From: Ostrinia nubilalis
Taxonomy: Eukaryota; Arthropoda; Insecta; Lepidoptera; Crambidae
Length of the DNA stretch: 64,000 nt
Direction: 5' to 3'
NCBI RefSeq assembly: GCF_963855985.1
Contig: NC_087112.1
Location: forward strand, 5,086,501 to 5,150,500
The notes beneath the pieces are model-generated. The model saw nothing but the letters and a program-made list of their open reading frames with translations, was not told where the DNA came from and did not search any database. The position numbers and the translations under genes are program-made. Shown here piece by piece: positions 53,673 through 64,000 of the stretch (positions are counted from its first letter, which is position 1; each line of letters opens with the position of its first letter).

Positions 53673-55594
53673 ACTATGACTATTTTACCTTATTTCGAGT
53701 TGGTTTTAGTTATACAATAATAATGTAAGTAGTAACAATGTTAACAGCATTGTTGTGTTCCGGCAGTTAGAGGTAAGATAGCCAGTTCCTCTGTCGTTGA
53801 GGATTCCGGGTGAAGCTCGCTTCCACCTTCGGCCTGATCATCACTTACCATCAGGTGAGATACAGGCCAAGAGCTTCCCCGTTGAGGATAAAAAAAACTT
53901 AAAAACACCTAAAGCTTTTAAAAAGCAAACACATGTTCGGAACTATTCCAGTAGTAATCCATAGACTAAAGTACATGTAACTTGGTATTCACGTCACGTA
54001 GGGCCGAGGCCATCAACAAATAGTTTAGAAGGCCCATTTTATAGGGCATTCGTTACATCGTCAATGGCCGAATATTTTATAGAAAGTGCCAATAGAGTCG
54101 GGTAAATTGACTCTAAGTTGGAACGAGGTGCTTTTGTGACGGCTTCATTTGATGAGTTCTTAGTCTAAGAAGAAGTAGCTATTTGAGTAGAATTTGGCTT
54201 TGTGTTTAAAGGTATCAGGCTTGAATAAAGACTAAATTAATTCAAGCTTTTTATCACTACATAGTATAAAACGAAGTCGCTTTCCGCTGTCTTTCCCTAT
54301 GTATGCTTAGATCTTAGAACTACACAACGGATATTGATACGGTTTTTTTTAATAGATAGAGTGATGCAAGAGGAAGGTTTATATGTATACTTAGCACCCG
54401 TGCGAAGCCGGGGCGGGTCGATTGTTTTTAATAAACGTAAATTAAATAAAAATGCGTGCTTTTTACTCATTCATAGAGCTTTGTTTCATAGAGCTAGGTC
54501 AGGTATTGAAGATAATACGAGTAGAAGATTTTCTAACCAACACTTTTTTTTTGCGGTCCGATGTGAGCCTGGTTTAGTTTTTAATTTTTTGACTGACAAA
54601 TGTCTGTAGGCACCATCTGTATTTATATTATTTTATTTCATTCTTTGCAAGAAAGGTACAATTTCTTCTAATCTTAATCTAACATCTAAGATCAAAACCC
54701 TGATTTCAAACATAATACAGGAATACCGATTGAACTAAAGACTAAAGACTACCATGAACTTGTGCTCGCTTTTACTGACATTCTTGGTATCTAAATGAAG
54801 CTTTTCACGTATATTCCAAAATTCAATGGATATCCCACATAGTGCAGTGAAGAGAACTAACTGGAAATTGTAAATGGTGCTGGATAGGCAAATCCAATAC
54901 ACGTAAATCTCTGAAAATGAGATCTAAATTCAGTTGCAATACTTGAGTTACAAGAAGCGTACAAATAAGTATGTTTATGATTCAGATGGATAAAGATTTA
55001 CTTGTAAGTAATGTCCCCAAATCTTCCATACAATCAAACGTTACTAAATCATGACCACACTGACACAAAGCTGCTATAATTACCCAAATTGTTTCTAAGA
55101 ATCGCCTTAAAAAGAGCTGCTTTTCAAAGACAATAAGGTCTGATTCAGTGCAGCAAAAAAGCCAGTTTTGTTTAGATGAAATCCGCAAAGTTTCGGTGGC
55201 CATTTTAGGTGGAGCCGCGTCGAATTGCTTTGGGGGCTTGTTGAGGAGCTGGGTTAAAGGAGAGCAGAGGGGCAGGGGGACCACGTTATGGTGGTCAGGA
55301 CCACCCGGAGCGACCGCCCAGCATGGTGGTAGACACTGAGTCACCGAAGACGCTCTAATGTGAGAATATTGGTGAGAATGCTGACGTTATGTAATTCTTG
55401 AAGGTCGGGTATTGAAGGCATGAGCTGTGACGAATTGAGGGCAAGAGGTCCTGGGTACGAGTATCAGTTGAGCCAATTTTTTGAGTTCGATTGCGGTATG
55501 GTTAAATAAAAAGCCACTTAAATAACCGTTAAGGAAAAACGTGGGACTCCTAGTTCCTAATTTATAAGGATAGGACTTTAAATTGAATGATTAA
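53673..55594. other. No gene; dispersed repeat and unrecognised frames
   Basis: 53765-53895 is a repeat (AGGTAAGATAGCCAGTTCCT, ...CATCAGGTGAGATACAGGCC, AGAGCTTCCCC) in inverted orientation to 44485-44535. 54395-54420 looks like a SINE head scrap (CCCGTGCGAAGCCGGGGCGG). A 120-codon minus-strand frame at 54982-55344 has no known domain; I do not support it as a gene. Confidence 0.5.
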
Positions 55595-55712
55595 GGCTGA
55601 GTTGCACCACCAAACTTTGACCGTAACTATAACGATAACCGGCGATTTTTGTATGGAGTTTGACAGATTTTTGACGTTTGTTACGGTCAAAGTAAAAAGT
55701 TGCTCTGCTGCC
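55595..55712. mobile_element. 118-bp-family MITE, damaged right end
   Basis: Begins GGCTGAGTTGCACCACC after TAA (55592-55594) and contains the intact centre CCGTAACTATAACGATAACC. The right end is mutated (GCTCTGCTGCC instead of GCAACCCAGCC), but the length is still 118 bp. It is the uninterrupted reference for the nested copy at 5697. Confidence 0.85.
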
Positions 55713-56004
55713 ACTTTCTGAATTTAATATTAATGTCAAAACTTAAACAATACCTACTTTGAACTACTATCAAATATAGTATACAAACTACAACAACTTT
55801 GAACTTGCATGTTTCGTCTTTTAGTCCAGTCAATAAAGCATTATAGATGGAAAACTGTAGAACACAATTTCTGACTTCAGGACTTTATTTAGACTAGTTA
55901 GGAGGTGAACATAGCAAAAGTCCCCGCCCTTAGCCCTTGAGCCGGCGGGGAGAGGGGGGTTTAAAGGTGCCACTTTTCGGTTTTTCGCTTAATCCTCGGA
56001 AACT

Positions 56005-56193
56005 ATGCGCCCTAGTGACATGACTACTATGAACCAAAAAAAGCATATTCAATTTTCTACAGGTGAGATGGAAAAGTTTTTCTATAAATTGTATAGTTTT
56101 CGCGGCATCTGCTCTAGAAGGTCTGTAATATTGGAAATTTTATTTTTATCTTACATGTTTCCATCAGGAGAAAAACGACTAATTCAACATTGA
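56005..56193 (+). other. Arm open frame, left copy (62 codons)
   Basis: Opens MRPSDMTTMNQKKHIQF, ends GEKRLIQH. The inverted arm carries the same frame at 59085-59273 on the minus strand with the same start, stop and length and roughly 10 substitutions. No known domain; may be chance retention. Confidence 0.3.
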
Positions 56194-56278
56194 GCAATCA
56201 TTCTAGACATGCGGGAGCATGTTAAGCCTAGTTCCAGGGAGGGGACTGCACCGTGCGTATATTTAGACGAACTACTTT

Positions 56279-56740
56279 GAGCCATTTTTGACTCCGCATC
56301 ACTCAAAAACTACTGTGCATTAACACTTCAAATTTGGTTCATGTGTTGAGACTTGCAAGATATACATCAGTTTCAAATTTCATAAATATGCCTCAAACGG
56401 TTCTTTAGGTATTGACGTCCAAAAATCTACATGTCTGACCTATAGACCAAATTCTAACCACTTCCAGATGACCTCGAAGGTTCAAATTTGGCATCCAGAA
56501 AGGTAGTTATGTAAATACAAAGGAACAAATAAAAATCCAGTAAATTTTAACATTTCACATGTGATAGATAGATTTTAGTGTTCTAAATGTCGATTTTTGA
56601 ACGTCTATACCTAAATAACCGTTTGAGGTATATTTATGAAATTTGAAGCTAATGTATATCTTGCAAGTCTCAATACATGAGCCAAATTTGAAGTGTTAAT
56701 GCACAGTAGTTTTTGAATGATGAGGAGTCAAAAGTGGCTC
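56279..56740. mobile_element. Nested palindromic element in the left arm
   Basis: Arms 56279-56411 and 56608-56740 are inverted repeats of 133 bp (about 92% alike by eye), ends GAGCCATTTTTGACTCC and GGAGTCAAAAGTGGCTC. The right foldback arm reads TTAGACGAACC-AATGAGGATC uninterrupted at the equivalent place, proving insertion. Loop ~196 bp, non-coding. Confidence 0.85.
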
Positions 56741-57199
56741 TAATGAGGATCAGTACTGTTGTAGAAAATTCAATAAAACTAGTATCTACGTTAATCTTTA
56801 AGACATAAGAAAGATATGTCTTTTTGAATTATCCAAATCGGACCATTACTTACGAAGATATTAAGTAATAAACATAGGCCGTTTTTGCCGCTAAAAGTCA
56901 ACGTACGCAGGGCCGCGTGACGTCACTATATCCGAATCGAGTGCAGCCGGCGTACTATTGGGATGGAAAATATTTTTTTCCCGCTAAACTATCAGTTTTA
57001 GAAAAAAACTTTTAATAACATTTATTCATGAAAATAAAGTAACCTATCGACCAGTAATTTTAAAAAATAAAAATTGTGAAAAATAAGTATCGCTATGTCC
57101 AAAAACCACATTTTCATAGGATTCGATGCAATGAGAGACGCGGTTGGGGTGAGTGTAACTTAATGATTGTTTGTATTGAACATAATAATACATAACATG

Positions 57200-57645
57200 A
57201 TGCTAATACCCAGTTTCTGGCCTGGGGGGGGGGTATGTAATACCCAGCTTCTGGCCGAGGGAGAGTCATATCCAGCTTATGCTTATGGGCTGAGGGGAGG
57301 GGCTAGCCTAACCCAGCTTCTGGCCTGGGGGGAGGGGGGGGGGGGGTCAAGTCATACCCAGTTTCTGGCATTTCTGGCATGGGGGGGTGTCATACCCAGC
57401 TTCTGGCCGAAGGGGAGTCATATCCAGCTTATGCTTATGGCCTGGGGGGAGGGGAAAGCCTTACCCAGCTTCTCCCAGCTTCTAGCCTGGGGGGAGGGGG
57501 AGGGGTCAAGTCATACCCAGTTTCGGGCCTGGGGGGGGGGGGTAAAGGTAAATCATACCCAACTTCTGGCCGAGGGGGAAGTCATGCCCAGCTTATGACC
57601 TGGGGAGGAGCGAGGCGGGGGAGTCATACCCAGCTTCTAGGCTAA
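57200..57645 (+). repeat. G-run minisatellite
   Basis: About nine imperfect units of 40-60 bp, each with CATACCCAGCTTCTGGCC and then a run of 5 to 12 G, sometimes with CATATCCAGCTTATGCTTAT. The open frames here (143 and 88 codons, Gly/Trp-rich) exist only because the unit lacks stops. The repeated G runs could form G-quadruplexes on the plus strand. Confidence 0.9.
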
Positions 57646-58497
57646 GATTAAATAATTTCCAGGAGGGAGCAGCTGTCCTTTCCTGCAGCAGCTGGCCCAC
57701 CCATGGGAACGGCGAATAGATAGGTAGGTACGTAGGTTTAACTCAGAAAAACTAAATAACAGGTAGGTATTGCGTGTACATCGAAATGATCTTCATAGAA
57801 ATGTCTTGTAACCTAGGCAGAGTGTATCTGCTTCAGCTATACCTTATTGTTAGAAGTAAATAAATTAATACTTATACATTTTTATATTTTACTTGGAAGA
57901 AGATATGACTCTAACAACACTTATGAACACTTTAACCCCTCACGCGCTCTGCGGAGGGAAGGCGCTACTGCGTCAAGTGCCCCCCACTTCCCGCGGGAAA
58001 AAAAAAAAAAAATTCCCGTTGCGCATTTTCCCTAAAATAGCTTATCATTATTACCGTTACATACTATCGAGTCACATTTTTGGAATCTGGATAAAATTAC
58101 CCGTCTTTTGGTGTAACTTTTAAGGCTAACAAATATATATTTTAGGTACAACACTTACTTGAAAAAAAAGATTCGTCATTTTTGTCACTTTTTGTGATTG
58201 CACTTGATTCACCTTCAAAATTAGAAGCAATGTTATATATTAACACTTATTTCCAAAGTTAATCACATTATACACGTTTTTTATAAAGAAAAACACACTT
58301 CTAAAGCATCTAAACGATAAAAAACATCCATCTTTTTCACTACCCAGACAGGCACCGCGGATCGCGTCATCTTCAAACACAGACTGAGAAAAATTTGGTT
58401 GAAAAGCAACCATAGTGCCTAGAAAATATAGCTATCACATTCATACTTAAGCATTATTACTTTCGAGCGAAAGAAACAGAACTATATTTTTTAAATG

Positions 58498-58600
58498 ACA
58501 AGGTCCCGAACTTGGACAAGTGATTTGCGTCTGCTCCCGCCGCAGAGCACTTTAGAGCTTAGTGATGTGCGTCTGCTCCCGCCGCAGATCGCTTGAATAA
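58498..58600. repeat. Short tandem duplication
   Basis: TGCGTCTGCTCCCGCCGCAG occurs at about 58527 and 58568, followed by AGCACTT or ATCGCTT. Two units of about 41 bp. Confidence 0.7.
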
Positions 58601-59084
58601 ATCGCCAAATATACCACGGCGGAGACCCCAATCGCGTCTCTGCGTTCCATTGAATCGTATGAGCGTTTGGATTTTTTGCGTTATTTTTCACAATTTCTAT
58701 TTTTAAAAATTACCTATCGATAGCTTACTTTATTCTGATGAATAAATGTCATTACAAGTTTTTCTCTAAAACTGATAGTTTGGCTAGAAAAAAATATTTT
58801 CTATCCACGCAGTACGCCGGCAGCGTTCGGATCGGATATAGTGACGTCATCGTCCCCGCGCCGGGCGGTCAGTGAACTTTTTTAGTAATTTGGCCATAAC
58901 TTCGTCAATTTTTGTCGTAGAACAAAAATTTTTGGACTGTGTATTAAGGATTTCTTAGCCCTATAAATCTGCATTCACAGCTAAAAATCGAAATGATCCT
59001 CATTGGTTCGTCTAAATATACGCACGGTGCAGTCCCCTCCCTGGAACTAGGCTTAACATGCTCCCGCATGTCTATAGTGTTTGC

Positions 59085-59273
59085 TCAATGTTGATTTAGT
59101 CGATTTTCTCCTGAAAGGAACATGTAAGACAACAATAAAATTTCCAATTTTACAGACCTTCTAGAGCAGATGCCGTAAAAACTATACAAGATATAGAAAA
59201 ACTTGACGGTCTCACCTGTAGCAAATTGAATAAGCTTTTTTTGGTTCATAGTAGTCATGTCACTAGGACGCAT
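59085..59273 (-). other. Arm open frame, right copy (62 codons)
   Basis: Counterpart of 56005-56193 on the opposite arm: opens MRPSDMTTMNQKKLIQF, ends GENRLNQH. Same length, no indel. Confidence 0.3.
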
Positions 59274-59466
59274 AGTTTCCGAGGATTAAGCGAAAAACCG
59301 AAAAGTGATACCTTTAAACCCCCCTCTCCCCGCCGGCTCAAGGGCTAATTGCGGGGGCTTTTGCTATGTTCACCACCTAACTAGGCTAAATAAAGTCCCG
59401 AGGTCAGAAATTGTGTTCCAAGGATTTCTCTCTACACCGTCGTTAAGGCATTCATTGACTGGACTA

Positions 59467-61721
59467 TTTGTTTTATTTTAATAGTAGAATAGGTACATTT
59501 TAAAGCAGTAGACTAATAAAACAAAATACACAGACAAACCTCTGCTAAATAAGACATAAACATCAAACTAACCTTATCTATGTCGCCGATCATTTGGGAA
59601 TGCAATCTAACTGCAGTTCGATGGGTGTCAAACTATTAACCAGACACGCCATCTAGCGGGCGGGACACGCTAGCACTGCCATTACTAAGGAAATAATAAA
59701 AGGGAAAATCGGTTTACTTATTTCTTATTTCATTAAGCGAGAAATAAAAGTGAAATTGATCTAAAAATTGTTAATAAAGATTTCGTGCCGTTTGAGGTTC
59801 AATTTCGATTAAATTGACTGTATTTTAGGAAGCTTTAAGCTCAAGCTTTGACTCGGTTTTGACTGAATTTAATATTTTATGGTGAGCTGTAGGTATACTT
59901 TGTTCATCAAAAAGCACCATTTATTAAGTGCACCGCACGTTGACTCTACATAATAATAAAACACCGTTTTTCAAAAGGTACTACAAATCTCAAACTACTG
60001 ACTCATTTGCTACGAAAAAGCTACCTGCCTATGTCTCAAAAGTTTTAAAAACATAACCCTCCTTCTGGCGCAGTCGGGTATAAAAGACGGCCAACTATAG
60101 GAGCACTGTCCTAGAATGGTCTTTAGAGTGCCGCATAATTCTTAAACATTTAATTTCCTAGTTCTCGAATGAGACAATAGCACAAACAATAACAATTTGA
60201 TTCAATAAACGATCGATATTAATAGTAAATTCGATATTTTATGTCTTAAATATTCAATGTTAATTACAATTCGATTACACAACTTCTCGATTAATCGAAG
60301 TCAATCAATTAGCATTCGATATCTCTTAGGACCGACTACGAAGCGGCCTCACATCCAACTCATTCATCGCGAACAAGTAGTACTTGCCCTAATATTTTTC
60401 CGGCAGCGAGTGGAATTGACTCATTTCCTGAAAGGTCAATTGATTCGTTGCTTTTGAATATCGATCAATCAACGACTCACTTTCATAGTGATTAGCCGAC
60501 ATGTAGGCATTTAATAAGTAACAGTTGCACTGAAAATTCGCTCTAATTCTGCTGATAACAAGGGCGTTAATGTTTGTAGTGTGCCGATAGAATCCTTTCT
60601 TTAGAAACGGTATTGATGATGTAGATTAAAGAACTAATCAAATCGACAATAGATTAACGCTTTCAGTGTCGGAGGGTAGGCTGAATTTGATGTACTAAAT
60701 GTACAGACAAGCACATCAGATTACCTATAATTTTCATTGCAAAATAACTCCTATTACATTTACACAAGATCTAAATGTGTTTAGCTTAACACGTAGTCGT
60801 TTATACTAACCATCCTGACAAAACTATACGACCCGCCATATGCTTTTTATGTCTGCCTGAAACTACTGAAACTGAAAAATATCAATTACTCAAGTACATA
60901 GAACATTTTACCACTTGCTGATAAAGTCCCTGATACTTATCTATCAGATAAACTTGAACTTTTGTTCGTATGTCTCAAATGACAAATACGCCGGTAATCA
61001 GCCATATTTATGTGGTAGATAGTCAATTGAAAACTAACCTAACCTAGGGAATTTAAATAAAAACAGGCTTTCACTTAACTGACTACTTCAATATTAAGCT
61101 GGCGACCGTTTCCTCATGCTGAAAGGCATTCACTTCGATTGTGTTCTAAAAATAGTCCCGAACCAATCCGTAGGTGTAATACAGAAAAGAACAGAAGGAC
61201 CACTGATGGGTGTGCAGTTAGCGAATGTCATTTGATTTGACCCTTGTTATGTGTGGAAGACGGAAAGTTTAAAATTCTTTAGGGAATTTAACATTATGTG
61301 TTAGGTTGAGTTGCTGGTGACTCTACTCCATATTATTATTATGTAAAATAAATCCTATCTCAAAGTCAATAGATTTTTTTAGGCTACAATGTTCGGCTGA
61401 CAAACGAAATATAAATGTAATAGTATGCTGCATATGTTTTCCTAATAAAGAAAATAAAACAAAAATAAATTAAAAACAAATCCTGCCATCCGCATGAGTG
61501 TTTTGGTAAACCCACACAAGTATATTTTTATGTTAATAATATTATTTATGTATGTAGGGTACCTAACCTGTAATGAGTAAACATCCTTGTAAGGGATTAT
61601 AGTAGGTACAGGTCATTTACAACAAAATTAGGGCTGATTTTTCAATCACAATTTTCAATCGTTGGATAACTTTTAACTGAAGAATAAGTTTGACACATTA
61701 ACAGTTTCTTTATGGAAAACT
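59467..61721. other. No gene; AT-rich sequence
   Basis: 60047-60083 is an inverted copy of the word at 49319-49355 (CCTCCTTCTGGCGCAGTCGG). The remaining sequence has no recognised repeat, RNA gene or coding region. Confidence 0.5.
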
Positions 61722-61900
61722 AGCTTTCCGCCCGCGGCTTCGCCCGCGTGGAATTTTGTCTGTCACAGAAAAACTTTATCGCGCGCGTCCCTGTTTCAAA
61801 AACCGGGATAAAAACTATCCTATGTTCTTTCCCGGGACTCAAACTATCTCTATGCCAAATTTCATCAAAATCGGTTGCGAGGTTTAAGCGGGAAAGCGTA

Positions 61901-61945
<45 letters not shown>

Positions 61946-61975
61946 GTTACTTTCGCATTTATAATATTAGTTGGG
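61722..61975 (+). mobile_element. SINE-like unit with (ACAG)n tail
   Basis: Opens AACTAGCTTTCCGCCCGCGG, passes GTCTGTCACAGAAAAACTTT, AACTATCCTATGTTCTTTCC and CCAAATTTCATCAAAATCGG, then an 11-unit ACAG run (61901-61944), ending TTTCGCATTTATAATATTAG. It is the most complete SINE-like copy here (Metulj-type at a guess). Confidence 0.7.
61901..61944. repeat. (ACAG)n microsatellite
   Basis: Eleven uninterrupted ACAG units within the SINE-like 3' part. Confidence 0.95.
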
Positions 61976-62321
61976 ATTTGTCAAAATCACAAGTTTATTT
62001 TTCAGATAAAAGATATCTGACTTTATGAGATACATATTTTGAGGTTAAATTTGTATTTCACATCCGTGCCTGACCATATAAATAAAATACAGTTTACCTA
62101 CTGATCCTAACTACACTATGGCGGTAGTACACGTCCATCGCCTCCAACAGAATCAATTGACTCGTTCCTAGTACAGGCCATTGAATGATTACATTTTTAA
62201 TGTACAACACCTAGGCTATACAGACCGACCACTTTTGTCAGTAGATTTCACATTATTATGGCTGTTTTATTGAAGATTTTATGGAAACATTCTTGAAAAT
62301 TCATTTATGATAATGCGGGCT

Positions 62322-62524
62322 TATAGATCGTGTCATCCACGAAGACGCGGCCCACCATTCTTCCGCTAGTGTTTGAGTGTTATCGGTACACGCTAAATTA
62401 TCCATGAGTGCACACCGACTCTACAATAATGCTGGTCGGATTGCTCGGATCAAACTCTTCGCACCCCGCGCTTCTCACGACCAAAAATTGATGGGGCGCG
62501 TCTTCGTGGATGAAACGATCTATA
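62322..62524. mobile_element. MITE with TATAGATCG ends, second copy
   Basis: TATAGATCGTGTCATCCACG on the left and GTGGATGAAACGATCTATA on the right, 203 bp, same internal words as 8460-8656. Directly followed by RTE sequence. Confidence 0.8.
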
Positions 62525-62554
62525 CCTACCTACCTTATTTATGGTCACCAGTTA

Positions 62555-62728
62555 GCGGAAAACGCAGCGTGGGACGTCCACCCACAAGGAGGAGGACGAC
62601 CTGATAAAGGTAGCAGGAAGGCGCTGGATGCAGGCCGCTACCAACCGTGCGATGTGGAAGTCATTGGGGGAGGCCTATGTTCAGCAGTGGACGTCCTGTG
62701 GCTGAAATGATGATGATGATGATGATGA
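62555..62728 (+). mobile_element. RTE-type 3' end with (ATG)n tail
   Basis: Starts GCGGAAAACGCAGCGTGGG and covers the last ~50 codons to (GATGAT)n. A frameshift at CAAGGAGGAGGACGACC and normal ending CAGTGGACGTCCTGTGGCTG. Confidence 0.85.
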
Positions 62729-62731
62729 GTT

Positions 62732-62910
62732 AGCGCCACTGTATAGTAAGGTCTTGTCACTCATTAATAATGACTAAGACAGTAGCGCCAAGTGGTGAGC
62801 GGTGAAGCCATAAGGGCGTGTACCGAAACTCTACCCACAAGGGGCGCTACTGTAGAGTGAGGTCCAGTCACTCACCAGAGTACAAATACGGTAGCGCTTT
62901 TTGATTCAAA
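62732..62910. repeat. Tandem pair with GCGCYACTGTA start
   Basis: GCGCCACTGTATAGTAAGGTC...GTCACTCA at 62734 and GCGCTACTGTAGAGTGAGGTC...GTCACTCA at 62845 are two imperfect units of about 112 bp, each containing a second inverted GTAGCGC. Possibly two ends of a small inverted-repeat element. Confidence 0.6.
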
Positions 62911-63335
62911 TAATGTAAGTACGTTTTAACTACTTAATTTGACAACATTCGTTAACGAATTTTGTTAATTTATGCGATATTTTTGTCTCATAATGACCTA
63001 ATTTTTTTACCCGACTGCACCATAAGGAGGATTTTTACTTTTGTCTCCAGTGAATGTTGCTTGTTTTTATGAGCACAATCAAAATTTTACGAAGTAATTC
63101 AGGAATGGAATTATAAAATAAAATACAAAAATCGCTAGTGTACAACTGTTATGTGTTGTACTTAGTTAAAACATATGTTTTAGTCGCCGCACGCGATCCG
63201 TCCATATCAATGGATTCATAATTGACTGATATAATTATGTTTGTTTGAGTTCTACTTTTTAGAAGTCCACGTATTACAGTTGACGGAAAAAACTACACAT
63301 TTCATGTTAAAAAGCACATATTACAACTATGGGTT
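62911..63335. other. No gene
   Basis: 63006-63036 (TTTTACCCGACTGCACCATA) is a third, partial copy of the word at 49319-49355. No coding evidence. Confidence 0.5.
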
Positions 63336-63377
63336 TAGCGCTGAACTCAGTCAGTGCCAGTATGGGAGCGGCATGGG
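63336..63377. repeat. One-sided copy of outer-nest terminal repeat
   Basis: TAGCGCTGAACTCAGTCAGT, GCC and ATGGGAGCGGCATGGG match the left end at 11866. No partner end was found downstream in the window. Confidence 0.7.
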
Positions 63378-63388
63378 ACTGTGTTTTC

Positions 63389-63793
63389 AACCGACTTCAA
63401 AAAAGGAGGAGGTTCTCAATTCGACCCGTATGTTTTTTTTTTTTTCTATGTTTGTTACGCGATAACTCCGCCAATTATGAACCGATTTGAACAAATCTTT
63501 TTTCGGCGTATAGGTAATACCTCAAGGGTGGTCCCATTTAAATTTAATAATAGAAAAAACAACCCCCAAGGGTGGAAAATTGGGGATAAACTTTTTTATA
63601 CGCAATATCTCCGCCGATTATAAATCAATTTGAACGATTATTTTTTGTTGAATAGGTATTATCAAAAGGGTGGTTTCATCCGAATTTGAAGAAAATATTT
63701 CACCCCCAAGGGTGGAAAATTGGGGATGAACTTTTTTATACGCAATATTTTTAATTTTTAGTTTTTTTTGTGTTCACGCATTTGAAGTCGGTT
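63389..63793. mobile_element. AACCGACTTCAAA-ended element with internal duplication
   Basis: 13-bp inverted ends (AACCGACTTCAAA at 63389, TTTGAAGTCGGTT at 63781). Inside, two imperfect direct units share CCCCCAAGGGTGGAAAATTG and GGGGATRAACTTTTTTATAC, at about 63561 and 63702. 405 bp; frames across it are shadows. This type of repeat is common in moths (memory), superfamily not known to me. Confidence 0.7.
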
Positions 63794-64000
63794 TTATTTT
63801 TAAAAAAAGTTAATTATTGAGAAGTCAATCGTCAGTGACACTGTTCCGTCATCGTAACTTTTCGTTTAATTTTCGTAATAATCGCGGGTATCGATGTCTC
63901 TGCGTAAGTATCAATATAGTGACAAAAACGCAGCCGTATTGGGCTGCGCATGCCGTCTGTCCTTCGAGTTGGATTTTTATTGACAACTTGAGGGTAGTCA
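63794..64000. other. No gene
   Basis: Nothing recognised up to the window edge. Confidence 0.5.

Larger units (their letters stand above)
55822..59466. mobile_element. 3.6-kb foldback element with long inverted arms
   Basis: The ends read TAGTCCAGTCAAT and ATTGACTGGACTA. The arms 55822-56275 and about 59005-59466 are inverted repeats of ~450 bp. After a gap they resume at 56895-57095 and 58680-58880 (ATATTTTTTTCCCGCTAAAC and counterpart, TGACGTCA). The left arm is interrupted by a nested palindromic element (56279-56740). The core 57100-58680 holds a G-run minisatellite. Termini AGT...ACT with long arms recall Polinton/Maverick ends or Foldback elements, but no 6-bp duplication and no core genes of those are seen. 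Non-autonomous. Confidence 0.75.

Noticed and set aside
54982..55344. 120-codon minus-strand frame
   Set aside because: No domain, no splice or promoter context; opposite strand is also open, suggesting composition bias.
57167..57645. Two Gly/Trp-rich open frames (143 and 88 codons)
   Set aside because: They follow the minisatellite unit, which lacks stops in these frames; no domain and no start context.
58498..58600. Possible CRISPR-like repeats
   Set aside because: Only two copies and eukaryotic setting; simple tandem duplication.
61901..61944. (ACAG)n as an independent satellite
   Set aside because: It belongs to the SINE-like unit 61722-61975.
1..64000. tRNA, rRNA or other structured RNA genes
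   Set aside because: No cloverleaf with A/B box spacing or rRNA-like conserved block was noticed by eye; a tRNAscan-type search would be decisive.

Overview
This window is AT-rich, intron-poor, nearly gene-free animal DNA. I recognise no intact host gene. The repeat content points to a moth or butterfly (Lepidoptera). The signs are many 5'-truncated RTE-type retrotransposon ends whose last residues read like GRWG...RSVGRP..RWTDD...W.QAA..R..W and end in (TGA)n or (AACG)n tails, SINE-like units opening with CCCGCGRCTTCGYNCGCG, and a CsRn1/kabuki-like Ty3/gypsy element. The species cannot be named from the sequence. Such repeat density fits heterochromatin, a W chromosome or a large intergenic region, but the sequence does not decide between them.

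Layout. 1-9.5 kb: fragments plus a triple-nested inverted-repeat element (1893-3287), LINE 3' ends, a 42-bp perfect palindrome and a MITE inside a MITE (5697-5992). 9.5-18.8 kb: a CAGGGTG-ended element, a second triple nest (11866-12934, with an hAT-type layer), SINEs and short MITEs. 18.9-23.9 kb: an intact Ty3/gypsy LTR retrotransposon on the minus strand (gag, pol, tRNA-Trp-type primer site, two almost identical LTRs, GGTC target duplication), inserted in the end of an RTE copy. 24-28.4 kb: RTE fragments, a decayed TA-flanked element with a Cys-rich finger (pogo/Tigger-like) and an internally deleted piggyBac relic. 28.4-38.6 kb: SINE, RTE and LINE remnants and small MITEs. 38.6-42 kb: a 3.4-kb hAT-type element filled with dead LINE pieces. 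42.5-47.1 kb: nested DNA elements. 49.4-53.7 kb: a nearly intact CR1/Jockey-group LINE (ORF1 with FP-type domain, ORF2 with endonuclease and reverse transcriptase) with a 118-bp MITE sitting on its stop codon. 55.8-59.5 kb: a 3.6-kb foldback element with long inverted arms and a G-run minisatellite core. 59.5-64 kb: SINE, MITE and RTE fragments.

The only features that look functional are the LTR element (gag and pol open, a single 1-bp difference between LTRs) and, perhaps, the ORF2 of the LINE. Everything else is a record of insertion into insertion. Target-site duplications let many layers be ordered in time: 8-bp (hAT-type), TA, TATA, TTA/TAA (PIF/Harbinger-type), TTAC (piggyBac-type) and GGTC (LTR). 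All assignments come from reading the sequence and general knowledge of the families; no database search was run.
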